Notes: generated from the letters alone by a model not told the origin. Shown: positions 17,750 through 27,616, counted from the stretch's first letter. The stretch is DNA of 64,000 nt from an uncultured Carboxylicivirga sp. (GCF_963668385.1 NZ_OY764327.1:4436501-4500500), one strand, 5' to 3'. A program made the numbers and translations.

Positions 17750-18058
17750 ATGAATATTGATGCACAAAATGCATTGGATCATCTACGAAGCACAGTACAA
17801 GCATTAGATCCATATGCAGATATATATGTACTATTGGCAGATAACTATGGATATAATCAAGAAATTGAAGTTTATATATTAACTCCAAAATTTGTTGACT
17901 ATGCACTTGAGCAACAGTATGTCAATGCTCGTTATGAAGCTGAGAAAAGTTCGGGACAAAACATTAATATGTTTTTGTACAATAAATCAGACTGGCATCA
18001 AGATCATATCGAAACTCCTTTATACGAAAAAGTGCATAATGAAGGCGTTTTACTCTAG
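17750..18058 (+). CDS. Small protein resembling a nucleotidyltransferase (MNT-type) fold, catalytic motifs not visible
   Basis: 102 residues. The layout (helix, ADIYVLLAD strand, EIEVYILTP strand, long helix, NINMFLYNKSDWHQDHIETPLYEKVHNEGVLL end) resembles the small minimal nucleotidyltransferases, whose C-terminus reads similar to SPLYxxVxxEGxxL. However, the GSxxxG and DxD metal residues expected after the first strand are replaced by LADNYGYNQEIEV. It may be an inactive relative. A TATTTTTG box ends 4 bp before the ATG, implying a very short leader. Function unknown. Confidence 0.6.
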   Translation: MNIDAQNALDHLRSTVQALDPYADIYVLLADNYGYNQEIEVYILTPKFVDYALEQQYVNARYEAEKSSGQNINMFLYNKSDWHQDHIETPLYEKVHNEGVLL

Positions 18059-18061
18059 ATT

Positions 18062-18427
18062 TTATACTATTGAATTTTGTATGGTTTTAAAAATTTCATC
18101 AAGGTTAAAAGGTTTTTTCAGGTATGCGCAAATTAAACCTGATTGAAGTGCTTGATTAATATCCTCATTCACCTCATAACCAGAAACAATATAGTAGTAT
18201 TTTTCTTTGTAATATTCTTTTGCTTTACTAATAAATTCAATGCCATTCATTTCTGGCATTTTCATGTCACTAAATACTATTTGTATTTCAGGTTTCTGTT
18301 TTAGTATTAGTAAAGCTTCATTACCAGAAGAAGCTGTTTCTACAGGATATCTACGGCCAATTAACTTTTTAAAAAGCAATAGATTCATAGGTTCATCATC
18401 AACGTATAAAACTTTATTATCACTCAT
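18062..18427 (-). CDS. Single-domain response regulator (receiver only)
   Basis: 121 residues, one receiver domain: YVDDEP acidic pair, phospho-acceptor Asp in VFSDMKMPEMNG, Ser in IVSGYEV at the usual Thr/Ser place, and Lys in YLKKPF. No output domain. It begins 12 bp after the histidine kinase gene, so it is the likely cognate partner, acting as a stand-alone phospho-signal or phosphate relay. Confidence 0.93.
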   Translation of the reverse strand: MSDNKVLYVDDEPMNLLLFKKLIGRRYPVETASSGNEALLILKQKPEIQIVFSDMKMPEMNGIEFISKAKEYYKEKYYYIVSGYEVNEDINQALQSGLICAYLKKPFNLDEIFKTIQNSIV

Positions 18428-18439
18428 AGTTGTGTAATC

Positions 18440-20473
18440 TTAATTCAAAGGTAAATAAATTTCAACTTTTGTCCATTTACCTGTTTGTGAATCAATCTTA
18501 ATAGTGCCGTTATGTTCTTTTATAATATTGTAACTAATTGATAAGCCCAAACCAGTTCCTTCTCCAGGACTTTTAGTGGTAAAAAATGGATCAAATACAT
18601 TATTGAGTATGTCTTTGGGAATTCCTTTACCATTATCAGATATTTCTAATTGAATATTGTTCTTATTAACTTTTGTGATTATCTCTATTTGGCCATTGTG
18701 AGGATTGACAGCCTGTATAGAATTATTAATAATATTGAGTAATACTTGGTGTAATTGACCTTCGTTGGCTTTAATTAGAGGTAAATCGTCCTGAAGTCTT
18801 TTCTTAATTATTGTTTGTTTATTTATTTTGCTTTTTAGCATTATTAAACAATTATCAATGATGTTATTAATTTGACATAGAGCTTTTTCACTATCATTTC
18901 TTCTCGAATAATGGTTAAGACTCGATACAATATCACTGGTTCGTATAATGCCTTCTTCAATAGCATCCAAAAAAGTTTTCGCTTCATCAAAATTACTTCC
19001 TGGATTTTCTTCTAAATATTGTCTGATGGCTAAACTTCCTCCATGAATAAAATTCAATGGGTTGTTTATTTCATGAGCAATGCCTGCAGATAAAAAACCT
19101 AATGAAGCCATTTTTTCTGATTGAATGAGTTGCTGTTGCGTATTGTGCAAGTTATTTAAGGTATACACTAAATGCTTTTTTTGCTCATTAAGTAGTTTGT
19201 TGGCATTATTGAGTTCTTCGTTGCGTTTATTTAACTCCAGTGTCCTATCTTTTACTAATAATTCTAAATTATCTCTATGCTGAGCTAATTCTTCCTGAAT
19301 GGCTTTTCGGTCGGTAATATCAATAAATGTATTTAGTACTAAGTCCGATTGATTATAATGAAAGCGTATGCACGAGTATAAGAATACCATCCTTTGTTTA
19401 TCTCTGTCATATAAGGTAATTTCAAAATTATTGACTTTACCATTTTTTTTCATCAAATCTTCAATTAAAGCATCTTCACTCTCCTTAATTTTTAAACCTA
19501 ATTCCATAGGAGTTTTGCCAATAACCTCTTCTTCTGTTACCTTAAATACTTTACAAAATGATTCGTTGATAATACGATGATGTAAATTATTATTTGTAAC
19601 ACTAATCGGATAAGGAGCTAAATTCAAGAGGGTTTGAAACAGATGTTCACTTTTTTTCAATGCATCTTCCGCTTCTTTTAATTCTGTTATGTCCATAATA
19701 GTACCCATAATAGCCGGTCTGTCTTTGTATTGCATAACAGATCCTAACACTTGGACATAAACAATTGACTTGTCTTTTCTTAAACCTTTAAACTCATATT
19801 TTAAAACAGGAGTTTCTCGGGTAATACGCTTTTTAATATTGTTTCTTACTAAATTTTTATCATCATCGTGAATTAATTCGGGAGGATCTATATTATCAAT
19901 AATCTCATCGGATGTGTAGCCAAAAATATCACAAAAATGATCGTTTGCATATTTAAACTTTCCATCTTGCATTAAGTAAACTCCGACTAATGAATTTTCG
20001 ATGAGATTTTTGTATTTAATAGCATTCTCTTTTAATTCATCTTCAATGGCTATTTGTTTAGTTATATCTATTAATATTCCGGCTACAGCATGTTTCCCTT
20101 CATAACTAATTAAGTTTCCATAAACTTTAACATGAGCTAAGGAGCCATCCTTTTTAATTATTCTAAATCTACCGTCGGATGTTTTTAAGCTGCCCGACAT
20201 TCTTTTTTGTACATATGTTTTAAGGTTCTTGATATCTGAAGGAACAATAATATCCAAGGTTTCCATTTTACCAACTGTTTCTTCAAGAGAATATCCTGTA
20301 ATAATGGACCAACCTTTACTAACATACTTAAACTGATTATCCTGTACTATATATACCCCTATGAGGGGGTTTTCTGTAATGCTTCTAAACAGATCGCTGT
20401 ATTGAATGGTATTTTTATTAAAACAATCCAATACTGCTTTTAATTTCTTATTAAAAGACTTAAAGTTGTTCAT
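18440..20473 (-). CDS. Soluble multi-PAS sensor histidine kinase
   Basis: 677 residues with no membrane segment. Three PAS domains occur at about 20-145, 148-270 and 273-390 (each with the GYSLEE/GYTSDE-like helix and an [12 protein letters not shown] linker), then a coiled coil (~395-455) of [18 protein letters not shown] type. The phospho-accepting His is in [10 protein letters not shown]. The ATPase domain has [10 protein letters not shown] (N box), DNGKGIP (G1), FDPFFTTK (F box) and GTGLGLSIS (G2). Paired with the receiver gene directly downstream. PAS ligands cannot be read from sequence. Confidence 0.94.
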   Translation of the reverse strand: MNNFKSFNKKLKAVLDCFNKNTIQYSDLFRSITENPLIGVYIVQDNQFKYVSKGWSIITGYSLEETVGKMETLDIIVPSDIKNLKTYVQKRMSGSLKTSDGRFRIIKKDGSLAHVKVYGNLISYEGKHAVAGILIDITKQIAIEDELKENAIKYKNLIENSLVGVYLMQDGKFKYANDHFCDIFGYTSDEIIDNIDPPELIHDDDKNLVRNNIKKRITRETPVLKYEFKGLRKDKSIVYVQVLGSVMQYKDRPAIMGTIMDITELKEAEDALKKSEHLFQTLLNLAPYPISVTNNNLHHRIINESFCKVFKVTEEEVIGKTPMELGLKIKESEDALIEDLMKKNGKVNNFEITLYDRDKQRMVFLYSCIRFHYNQSDLVLNTFIDITDRKAIQEELAQHRDNLELLVKDRTLELNKRNEELNNANKLLNEQKKHLVYTLNNLHNTQQQLIQSEKMASLGFLSAGIAHEINNPLNFIHGGSLAIRQYLEENPGSNFDEAKTFLDAIEEGIIRTSDIVSSLNHYSRRNDSEKALCQINNIIDNCLIMLKSKINKQTIIKKRLQDDLPLIKANEGQLHQVLLNIINNSIQAVNPHNGQIEIITKVNKNNIQLEISDNGKGIPKDILNNVFDPFFTTKSPGEGTGLGLSISYNIIKEHNGTIKIDSQTGKWTKVEIYLPLN

Positions 20474-20612
20474 TTAAATTTGATGAAATTATCCCTCGTT
20501 CTCTAGTATTTCCTAATATTACAATTATAACAGCTAATTATCAATACAATCGTAACGTGAAAAATATTTTTTTTGCGGATACAATGTTTTTTTAGATAAA
20601 ACTCCGAAATAT

Positions 20613-20644
20613 AAAGAGGGAATGCTAAATAACATTCCCTCTTT
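20613..20644 (-). terminator. Hairpin terminator after ndk
   Basis: A perfect 12-bp stem (AAAGAGGGAATG/CATTCCCTCTTT) with an 8-base loop lies 25 bp past the ndk stop. The T-run on the minus strand is interrupted (TATATTTC). Confidence 0.7.
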
Positions 20645-20668
20645 ATTAAGATTCTTTTGATTTCTTAA

Positions 20669-21100
20669 TTATGGATGACGTTCCAATAATTCTTTCTTAC
20701 TAAAGAAAAAGGTAGCTTCACGTTCGGCACTTTCATCACTGTCTGAACCATGTATTGCATTCATAGATTTACTAATAGCAAACATTTTACGAATGGTTCC
20801 ATCTGCGGCTTCACTGGGATCAGTACTGCCAATTATTTTACGAAAATCAGCTACTGCATTGTCTTTTAGTAGTATAGCGGCTACTATTGGCCCTGAAGAC
20901 ATAAATTCAACTAATTCGCCAAAGAATGGACGATCTTTGTGCTCAGCATAAAAATCTTTAGCATCATCCTGAGTTAATTTTACCGATTTAATTGCTGCGA
21001 TACGAAAGCCTGCTTTCTCAATCATGTCTAATATAGCACCAATATGTCGGTGTTTTACAGCTCCAGGCTTGATCATTGTCAGTGTTTTTGTTCCTGCCAT
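20669..21100 (-). CDS. ndk: Nucleoside diphosphate kinase
   Basis: 143 residues, the usual length. It balances NTP pools by transferring phosphate through a phosphohistidine. H117 in the signature MNAIHGSDS is that residue; [13 protein letters not shown] near the N-terminus and [12 protein letters not shown] in the nucleotide-binding region are conserved. The region [18 protein letters not shown] is the Kpn-loop neighbourhood. Divergent from the DHH phosphoesterase gene, with a 96-bp gap between them. Confidence 0.97.
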   Translation of the reverse strand: MAGTKTLTMIKPGAVKHRHIGAILDMIEKAGFRIAAIKSVKLTQDDAKDFYAEHKDRPFFGELVEFMSSGPIVAAILLKDNAVADFRKIIGSTDPSEAADGTIRKMFAISKSMNAIHGSDSDESAEREATFFFSKKELLERHP

Positions 21101-21147
21101 GTGCGTTGGATTTAAAAGTACGGTTAAACTATAGATTTAGGTTTTAC

Positions 21148-21175
21148 TTGAATCACTTCAATTATTCTATCTTTG
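21148..21175 (+). promoter_or_regulatory. Bacteroidota-type promoter for the DHH phosphoesterase operon
   Basis: TTG at 21148-21150, a 17-bp spacer, and TATCTTTG at 21168-21175 match the -33/-7 pattern of the primary Bacteroidota sigma factor. The start codon is 22 bp past the -7 box. Confidence 0.65.
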
Positions 21176-21196
21176 TAATTCTCTAAGATAAAATAA

Positions 21197-22225
21197 ATGA
21201 TGAATATTAGTGATCAATCACAAGTAGATTTTTTTAAAAACTACATAAATAATAGCCAAAAAATTGTAATTGTACCTCATAATAACCCAGATGGAGATGC
21301 TTTAGGTGCTTCGTTGGGTTTATTTAATACTCTTAAATCGATGGGTAAAGAGGTGCATGTAATATCACCAAACGAATTTCCGGATTTCCTAAATTGGATG
21401 CATGGTGTAAGTGAAGTAATAAATTTTGATAAGCAACAAACAGAAGCAACTCAATATATTAATGATTCGGAATTGGTTATTTTTCTCGATTTTAATGCAT
21501 TATCACGGATTAATTTGATGCAGCAAATATTTGAAAAGGATGAGACACCTCGCGTAATGATTGATCATCATCCTTTTCCGGAAGAGGGAACAGCTAATGT
21601 GCAGATAAGTGTTCCTGAAGCTTCATCAACATGTGAGTTATTGTTTCATGTATTATCATTAAGTGGGTTAAAATCACACATTACCAACGAAGCCGCTGAG
21701 TGTATATATGCTGGTATAATGACAGATACAGGAGGCTTAAATTATAATTCAAATCGTCCTCAAACATATCACATCGTAGCTGAATTGCTTGAAATGGGTA
21801 TTAACAAAGAATACATTCACCAAGTTTTGTTTCACAGTAATTCATTTGATCGAATGCGCTTATTAGGGCATGCTTTAGGAGTAAAGATGCAACGATTACC
21901 TGAGCAAAAGGCAGCGTATATAGATTTAAGCAAAGATGACTTACAACGCTTTAATTATAAGCCGGGAGATACGGAAGGTTTCGTTAATCAGGCATTATGG
22001 ATAGAAGGAGTGCAGGTTTCTGCGATGTTTACTGAAAAAAATAATCTGGTTAAAATATCATTCCGATCAAGAAATGGCTTTCCAGCAAATGCTTTTAGCG
22101 AAAAATATTTTGGTGGAGGAGGGCATTTTAATGCTGCCGGTGGTGAGTCGAAGTTGTCTTTGGAAGAAACAGTAAAGCGTTTTAAAATTGTTTTAAAAGA
22201 ATTTTGTGACGAAAATGGATTTTAG
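21197..22225 (+). CDS. DHH/DHHA1 phosphoesterase, NrnA-like (oligoribonuclease / pAp phosphatase)
   Basis: 342 residues. PHNNPDGDALGAS (27-39) is the DHH-family metal motif I, LDFN motif II and MIDHH (D123-H125) motif III; the DHHA1 domain ends in the GGGGHFNAAGG motif near residue 310. Members hydrolyse short oligoribonucleotides and 3'-phosphoadenosine 5'-phosphate in the cytoplasm. Two ATGs in a row offer starts at 21197 or 21200. The next gene overlaps its end by 11 bp. Confidence 0.92.
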   Translation: MMNISDQSQVDFFKNYINNSQKIVIVPHNNPDGDALGASLGLFNTLKSMGKEVHVISPNEFPDFLNWMHGVSEVINFDKQQTEATQYINDSELVIFLDFNALSRINLMQQIFEKDETPRVMIDHHPFPEEGTANVQISVPEASSTCELLFHVLSLSGLKSHITNEAAECIYAGIMTDTGGLNYNSNRPQTYHIVAELLEMGINKEYIHQVLFHSNSFDRMRLLGHALGVKMQRLPEQKAAYIDLSKDDLQRFNYKPGDTEGFVNQALWIEGVQVSAMFTEKNNLVKISFRSRNGFPANAFSEKYFGGGGHFNAAGGESKLSLEETVKRFKIVLKEFCDENGF

Positions 22226-22754
22226 TTTTTTAAATCGAATTACAATTACAGGAATAGTGTTACTTGGTCTTTCTTTTTCATCGTGTAATAATGGTAAGAA
22301 AGAAAAAAAAGTTGTGGTAACAAGAGAAATGCTCATCGAGCATAATCGAAAACTGCTTAACCTTGAAGCAGAAGTGATCAAAAAATACTTAGATGAAAAC
22401 AATATTCAAATGCAACAAACTTCAACCGGTTTGTGGTATAGAATAATTAGTGATTCTGTAGGTCCTATGATAACAGAAAATCAGATGGTATTTCTCGATT
22501 ATCAGGTTTCTTTATTGGATGGAACCATATGTTATTCAGCTAAAAAAGATGGATTATGGAAGATTATTGTAGGAAAAACTGAAATTGAAACCGCTGTTCA
22601 CGAGGCCTGTTTATTGGCCAGTGTTGGAGATAGTATTCAGTTTATTGCTCCACCACATTTAGCCTACGGAGTGGCTGGTGATGGAAATAGAGTGCCTAGT
22701 CAAAGTATCTTATTATACAATGTAAAGGTGTTAAAAGTAGATAAATTGCCATAG
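22215..22754 (+). CDS. FKBP-type peptidyl-prolyl isomerase lipoprotein
   Basis: The ATG at 22215 gives 179 residues; a longer GTG start at 22206 also exists. Lipobox ends SFSSC. After a charged linker helix, the FKBP domain shows VFLDYQVSLLDGTICYSA, AVHEACLLASVGDSIQFIAPPHLAYGVAGDGNRVP and LLYNVKVLKV. It is similar in plan to GldI-type lipoprotein isomerases of Bacteroidota, but no gliding genes are nearby. It folds proteins in the periplasm or outer membrane. The 11-bp overlap with nrnA suggests translational coupling. Confidence 0.85.
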   Translation: MDFSFLNRITITGIVLLGLSFSSCNNGKKEKKVVVTREMLIEHNRKLLNLEAEVIKKYLDENNIQMQQTSTGLWYRIISDSVGPMITENQMVFLDYQVSLLDGTICYSAKKDGLWKIIVGKTEIETAVHEACLLASVGDSIQFIAPPHLAYGVAGDGNRVPSQSILLYNVKVLKVDKLP

Positions 22755-22846
22755 AGCGATATCAACATATTTAATGTTTGAAGATTCTATAAAAATAGCT
22801 TTCTTTGTCATCCGGTTACCTTAGCCTTTTAAAACGAAAAGTAAAA

Positions 22847-23461
22847 ATGAATAGATCAAAACGAAATAAATTAATTAACAATTTCATCCTAGCTTCTTTT
22901 ATCCTTGGACTAGTTACAATGGTTAGTTGTGAAACATATGACTATGTAAGTCCTCAAGAATATATTGATCGAGAAATGAAATTGCTAGATGATTTTTATA
23001 CTGCTACAATTGATACTGTAGATAATGTTGAGCGTAGTTGGATTGAAAAATCGACCGCCGAAGCCGTTGACACAGTTGACAACCGTAATGGTTCAGGAAT
23101 GTTGCTATTTCATACTAAAATTGGAGAAGGAGATTCAGTTAAATTATATAAGCGTGTAGGTTATCGATATATTGAATATCAAATTTTAACTTATAAAGAT
23201 TCGGTGACTAATGAAGAAATTCCAGGTATGTATCTTTATGCAAGTAATGAGTATGCAGAAGCTCCGGTAAGCTATACCACTTTTCCGAAGAGCGATGCTA
23301 CATCAGCTTATAATACAAAAATCCCTCAAGGAGTAAACGAAGCAATATTAAATATGAGATATGGAGGTGAGTGTAGGGTTGTAATTCCATCATCTATTAA
23401 TAGTAATTCGAGTTACATAACTACTATTTTTGATTTACGAGTCACCTATCTCGAAAACTAA
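22847..23461 (+). CDS. DUF4827-like / FKBP-like lipoprotein
   Basis: The start at 22847 gives 204 residues and an SPII signal (MVSC); an in-frame ATG at 22805 would add 14 residues ahead of it. It reads SPQEYIDREMKLLDDFYTATIDTVDNV, then a region with GYRYIEYQILTYKDSVTNEEIPGMYLYASNEY and PQGVNEAILNMRYGGECRVVIPSSI, which resembles a divergent FKBP fold. No catalytic assignment can be made. It lies downstream of the FKBP lipoprotein and ends at a terminator. Confidence 0.7.
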   Translation: MNRSKRNKLINNFILASFILGLVTMVSCETYDYVSPQEYIDREMKLLDDFYTATIDTVDNVERSWIEKSTAEAVDTVDNRNGSGMLLFHTKIGEGDSVKLYKRVGYRYIEYQILTYKDSVTNEEIPGMYLYASNEYAEAPVSYTTFPKSDATSAYNTKIPQGVNEAILNMRYGGECRVVIPSSINSNSSYITTIFDLRVTYLEN

Positions 23462-23471
23462 AAATATTTTA

Positions 23472-23498
23472 AAGACTGCTTAGGCAGTCTTTTTTTTT
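23472..23498 (+). terminator. Rho-independent terminator
   Basis: AGACTGC pairs with GCAGTCT around TTAG and is followed by a long T-run. It closes the nrnA/FKBP gene group. Confidence 0.9.
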
Positions 23499-23575
23499 GC
23501 ATAAAAAGCAACCATGTCAAATAATCTTCATCTATCAGTTGTAAATAATAACAATAAATATCAAAAAGAATAAAA

Positions 23576-24244
23576 ATGAAGTTGAAGAACCTGATGTATA
23601 TTGCGTCTTTCGTGTTGGTAGTGATTCTATCCTCTTGTATGAAAGATATTGATTCTACTCCTTACACTTATAATAATTTATGTATTACATCATTGCATGA
23701 CGATTACTATTTATTTACTTCAGATTTTGGTGAAGTATATGCCTCAAAAAGTTTACCTGCCGATTACGATTTTGAAGTAGACAAAAGGGTTATGCTGTCT
23801 TTTTCAACCTACACAGAGAGTACTGAAGGAGATTATGATTATCTGGTATTACCTTCATCTATTATTGATATATCAACGTCTGATATTATTTATATTAATG
23901 AAGAAAATAAAGATACTTTAGGAAACGATGGAGTAATAATTAAAGGATTATATGCAAAAGGCAATTATCTTAATGTTGACTTTGCTTTTGGAGCTTCTGG
24001 TGCTAAATCTCATTATTTCAATACCAGTTTCGATTCTGAATTACAAACATCGAATGATACGGTAACTTTAACATTTCACCACAAAGATAATGACGATGTA
24101 TGGTTGCAATCGTATTCGGGCTTTATGAGTTTTGATTTACGAAGTTTGGGAGAAGATCAACCCATACGTCCGTATGTTCTAACCATTATTAGTACAAAAA
24201 CTACTGGCGCTGAATCTAAAACCAGTATTAAGGTAGAAGAATAA
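23576..24244 (+). CDS. NigD-like lipoprotein
   Basis: 222 residues; lipobox ends ILSSC. The short N-terminal beta domain (YLFTSDFGEVYASKSLPADYDFEVDKRVMLSF) and the C-terminal beta-sandwich (YLNVDFAFGASGAKSHYFN ... TLTFHHKDNDDVW) match the two-domain NigD-like layout of Bacteroidales. Function of these surface or periplasmic lipoproteins is not established. It stands alone between two terminators. Confidence 0.72.
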   Translation: MKLKNLMYIASFVLVVILSSCMKDIDSTPYTYNNLCITSLHDDYYLFTSDFGEVYASKSLPADYDFEVDKRVMLSFSTYTESTEGDYDYLVLPSSIIDISTSDIIYINEENKDTLGNDGVIIKGLYAKGNYLNVDFAFGASGAKSHYFNTSFDSELQTSNDTVTLTFHHKDNDDVWLQSYSGFMSFDLRSLGEDQPIRPYVLTIISTKTTGAESKTSIKVEE

Positions 24245-24267
24245 AATTTATTCTAAAGATTGAAGTA

Positions 24268-24298
24268 GGTAGGTATTTAATGTATCTACCTTTTTTTT
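24268..24298 (+). terminator. Rho-independent terminator after the NigD-like gene
   Basis: GGTAGGTA/TATCTACC (8 bp, one G-T) with a short loop, followed by eight T. Confidence 0.88.
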
Positions 24299-24634
24299 AT
24301 TATGTATTACGAATGCGTAAGTTTAATGAATAAATACTTATCATTCGCAAACGATGACTAGTTATCAATGTTGAATATCAATTAGATAATACATTTCTAA
24401 CTAGCGTACTTAAATAAGTTGGAGTTTCATAATCGGGTAAAATTAATGTAGCTGACAATGGTATTTATTAACAATTGTGCTTATTTAGACTCATTATAAT
24501 AAGAGATTAAAAATCATTTTGGTATTTTTCGACGTTTGAATACAAGCATTTTAATTTAAAGTTAACGTTAGTGTCTGTTTTGAGAGAGAGGACACGGTAA
24601 ATTAATAACCTTTATAAGTATTAAAAAAACTATT
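24299..24634. other. Gene-free stretch upstream of the sugar transporter operon
   Basis: AT-rich, no open frame worth calling. It holds an imperfect inverted repeat (CGAATG at 24310-24315, CATTCG at 24342-24347, with inner AAGT/ACTT) and a weak TTTTG...GACGTTTG promoter-like pair near 24518-24538. Probably the 5' control region of the transporter/glucokinase genes. Confidence 0.4.
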
Positions 24635-25918
24635 ATGGATCAGCGTAAGAATTATGCTTTGCCAATAGTAATGATGATTTTACTTTTTGGTATGATATCA
24701 TTTGTTACAAATTTGGCTGCCCCAATGGGTATTGTGGTAAAATCACAATTTCAGGCTTCTAACTTTTTAGGGATGTTAGGGAATTTTGCAAATTTCCTTG
24801 CATATCTTTTTATGGGTATTCCCGCCGGAAAATTATTAGAAAAAATTGGCTGCAAAAAAACTGCATTAATTGGAATTGTAGTAGGATTTGTAGGTGTGGC
24901 AATACAATATATGTCTGGTATTGCCGAAAGTTTTATTGTATACCTATTAGGAGCTTTTATTGCAGGTTTCTCAATGTGTATATTAAATGTGGTAGTTAAT
25001 CCAATGCTTAACACTCTTGGTGGAGGCGGTAAAAAAGGAAATCAACTGTTACAGGTAGGTGCAACATTTAACTCATTAATGGGTACTTCAGTTCCGTTAT
25101 TCGTTGGTGTGTTAGTAGGAGAAGTTACTAAAAATACTGCTATTAAAGATGTAAACCCTGTGATGTTTACAGCTATGGGTATTTTTGCTTTGGTAGGAAT
25201 TGTACTTTCATTTGTAAATATTCCAGAACCCCACATGAATACTGGTGAAGAAGTTCAAGAGAAATCACAATACAGCGCTTGGTCATTCCGCCATTTTATT
25301 CTAGGTGCCATTGGTATTGGTGTATATGTAGGTGTTGAAGTAGGTGTTCCAGGAACATTAAACTTCTTTTTGGCCGATGCCAATGCAGGAGGATTAGATG
25401 CTGCAACAGCAGGTACAGTTGTGGCTACTTATTGGTTGTTAATGTTAGTTGGTCGTTTTGTTGGAGCTTCCATTGGAGCATATATATCTAGTAAAACTAT
25501 GCTGATTACAGCTTCAGCTATTGGTATGTTCTTAGCTTTTATGGCTATAGTTTCGCCAATTGCCTCAACAGTATCTATTCCGGTATTTCAAAGTTCAGCT
25601 ACAGGATTATCATTTGGCATGGCTAATGTACCAATTAGTGCCATGTACCTTGTGTTAATTGGATTGTGTACTTCAGTAATGTGGGGTGGTATATTTAATT
25701 TAGCTGTTGAAGGTTTAGGTAAATTTACAGCTTCGGCTTCTGGTATTTTTATGACAATGGTTGTGGGGGGAGGAATCCTTCCATTGGTTCAAAATGCAGT
25801 TGCTGATAGTTTAGGATATATGACATCGTATTGGGTTCCCTTCTTAGGATTGGCATACTTGTTATACTATTCGTTAATTGGAAGTAAAAATGTAAATACA
25901 GATATCCCTGTAGAATAA
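24635..25918 (+). CDS. Sugar MFS transporter (FucP/GluP-type, glucose/galactose-like)
   Basis: 427 residues, 12 hydrophobic segments, no signal peptide. GIPAGKLLEKIGCKKTALIG is the MFS loop 2-3 motif and NVVVNPMLNTLGG with LLQVGATFNSLMGTSVPLF is typical of the FucP/glucose-galactose branch. It brings a hexose across the inner membrane by proton symport. The glucokinase gene follows 32 bp downstream in the same direction, so glucose is the likely cargo. A small internal weak segment does not change the call. Confidence 0.9.
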   Translation: MDQRKNYALPIVMMILLFGMISFVTNLAAPMGIVVKSQFQASNFLGMLGNFANFLAYLFMGIPAGKLLEKIGCKKTALIGIVVGFVGVAIQYMSGIAESFIVYLLGAFIAGFSMCILNVVVNPMLNTLGGGGKKGNQLLQVGATFNSLMGTSVPLFVGVLVGEVTKNTAIKDVNPVMFTAMGIFALVGIVLSFVNIPEPHMNTGEEVQEKSQYSAWSFRHFILGAIGIGVYVGVEVGVPGTLNFFLADANAGGLDAATAGTVVATYWLLMLVGRFVGASIGAYISSKTMLITASAIGMFLAFMAIVSPIASTVSIPVFQSSATGLSFGMANVPISAMYLVLIGLCTSVMWGGIFNLAVEGLGKFTASASGIFMTMVVGGGILPLVQNAVADSLGYMTSYWVPFLGLAYLLYYSLIGSKNVNTDIPVE

Positions 25919-25950
25919 TCAATTTAAATCAAGCATAAAACTATAATACA

Positions 25951-26925
25951 ATGAAACAAGTATCTGTAGGTGTAGATATAGGTGGAACAAACTCAGCCAT
26001 TGGAGTTGTTGACGAAAATGGTAAAGTATTGGCAAAAGATAATATCAAAACACCAGATCATGGTGATATTAAGCAATATATTGAAGATTTGTCCGGTGCA
26101 ATCCGCAAATTAATTAATAGTGCTAAGGCTATTAACGAAAATATTGAAGTATTAGGTATTGGTATTGGTGCTCCTAATGGGAATTACTATAACGGTACTA
26201 TTGAGTATGCGCCTAATTTATCATTCGAGGGTATTGTGCCTTTGGTTGATTTATTAAAAACGCGATTTGAAGACTTAAAAGCAGTTGCGTTAACCAATGA
26301 TGCCAATGCTGCTGCTATAGGCGAGATGATTTATGGCGGGGCAAAAGATATGAAAAACTTCGTGATGTTTACCTTGGGTACTGGAGTAGGTTCAGGCCTA
26401 GTAGTAAACGGAGACTTAGTATATGGTGCTGATGGATTCGCTGGTGAATGTGGCCACACAACATTAATTGCAGGAGGAAGACTATGTGGATGTGGTGCTT
26501 TAGGACACTTAGAAGCTTATTGCTCGGCTCCAGGTATGAAACGTACTGCTTTTGAATTGCTGGCTAAATATAATGCCGCAGATAGTTTGTTGGCTGATAA
26601 ATCATTCAAAGAGTTAAATTCTAAAATGATTTATGATGCAGCTGTACAAGGTGATAAAGTTGCAAGTGAAGTTTTTGAACTGACCGGTCATTACTTAGGA
26701 CAAGGAATTGCTGATACGGTTCATCACTTAAGTCCTGAAGCTGTATTCTTATTTGGAGGGCCAACTGCAGCGGGGGATTTGATCTTTAAACCAACTATTA
26801 AAAGTATGGAAGATCATTTATTACCAATTTTTAAGAATAAAATTAAAATTTTACCATCTGAATTAGATGCTGGTGATGCTGCAATTGTAGGTGCCAGTGC
26901 ATTGGTATGGAAGGAATTAGAGTAG
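25951..26925 (+). CDS. ROK-family glucokinase
   Basis: 324 residues, cytoplasmic. VGVDIGGTNSAIG is the phosphate-binding motif, TNDANAAAIGE holds the catalytic Asp, FTLGTGVGSG follows, and the ROK zinc/signature region reads GECGHT...CGCGALGHLEAY. It phosphorylates glucose with ATP. Together with the MFS transporter it forms an uptake-and-activation pair. A perfect terminator follows 23 bp later. Confidence 0.93.
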   Translation: MKQVSVGVDIGGTNSAIGVVDENGKVLAKDNIKTPDHGDIKQYIEDLSGAIRKLINSAKAINENIEVLGIGIGAPNGNYYNGTIEYAPNLSFEGIVPLVDLLKTRFEDLKAVALTNDANAAAIGEMIYGGAKDMKNFVMFTLGTGVGSGLVVNGDLVYGADGFAGECGHTTLIAGGRLCGCGALGHLEAYCSAPGMKRTAFELLAKYNAADSLLADKSFKELNSKMIYDAAVQGDKVASEVFELTGHYLGQGIADTVHHLSPEAVFLFGGPTAAGDLIFKPTIKSMEDHLLPIFKNKIKILPSELDAGDAAIVGASALVWKELE

Positions 26926-26948
26926 GTTTACTGACCTTAATAGATAAA

Positions 26949-26978
26949 AACTCTGCTAGAATTAGCAGAGTTTTTTTT
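26949..26978 (+). terminator. Rho-independent terminator after glucokinase
   Basis: Perfect 10-bp stem AACTCTGCTA/TAGCAGAGTT with a 4-base loop and an eight-T tail. Confidence 0.95.
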
Positions 26979-27049
26979 GTTTCTTAATATTGAGGAAACA
27001 AAAATTAACTACTTTTGAACCGTCAAAACGCATTTACACAACATAATTA

Positions 27050-27616
27050 ATGAGTAAGAAGGTAGAAATATACCAAGGAGCAATGGAACTTTTTGTAGCA
27101 AAAGGATTCACGGCTTCGGTTAATGAGTTAATTGAACGAATTGGTATAGCAAAAGGTACCCTTTATCATCACATTTCAGGTAAAGATCAGCTAATTGTAG
27201 ATATTTATAAGCAATTAATGTTCGAAATAGAAGAAAAATGTGTGGACTCATCTACTTCAGAAAATGCAAAGGAAGATTCTAAAAGAATTTTCAGTAAGAT
27301 AGTCAAATGGTTTATCAGCAATCCAACCAAGTTTTATTATATAAATATTTTTGAAACTAGTCCTTATATTAAGGTTCATTTTGGAAGGGTGGAGGATACA
27401 TTAGAAGGGCCTCGGAAAAATATTATGCAGAAAGTTAACATGGGTGTTCTTAAAGGCTATAAGACAGATATGATTGCCTATTTTGATTTCGCATTTACCC
27501 GAGCAATGGCTAATTATTTTCTATCGCTACCTAAGCCTCTCAAAAGCTTTAAAGAAGAGTTTGACGAGGCTTTTGATTTATATTGGGATGGAGTTGCACG
27601 AAAGCAAAAGAATTAA
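27050..27616 (+). CDS. TetR/AcrR-family transcriptional regulator
   Basis: 188 residues. The N-terminal HTH is FVAKGFTASVNELIERIGIAKGTLYHHISGKDQLI, the usual TetR pattern. The C-terminal ligand domain is family-specific and its ligand unknown. Located upstream of, and facing, the large TonB receptor gene; an AACCGA-n4-TCGGTT palindrome of the TetR-operator kind lies in the gap (27737-27752), so it may repress that gene. Confidence 0.9.
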   Translation: MSKKVEIYQGAMELFVAKGFTASVNELIERIGIAKGTLYHHISGKDQLIVDIYKQLMFEIEEKCVDSSTSENAKEDSKRIFSKIVKWFISNPTKFYYINIFETSPYIKVHFGRVEDTLEGPRKNIMQKVNMGVLKGYKTDMIAYFDFAFTRAMANYFLSLPKPLKSFKEEFDEAFDLYWDGVARKQKN

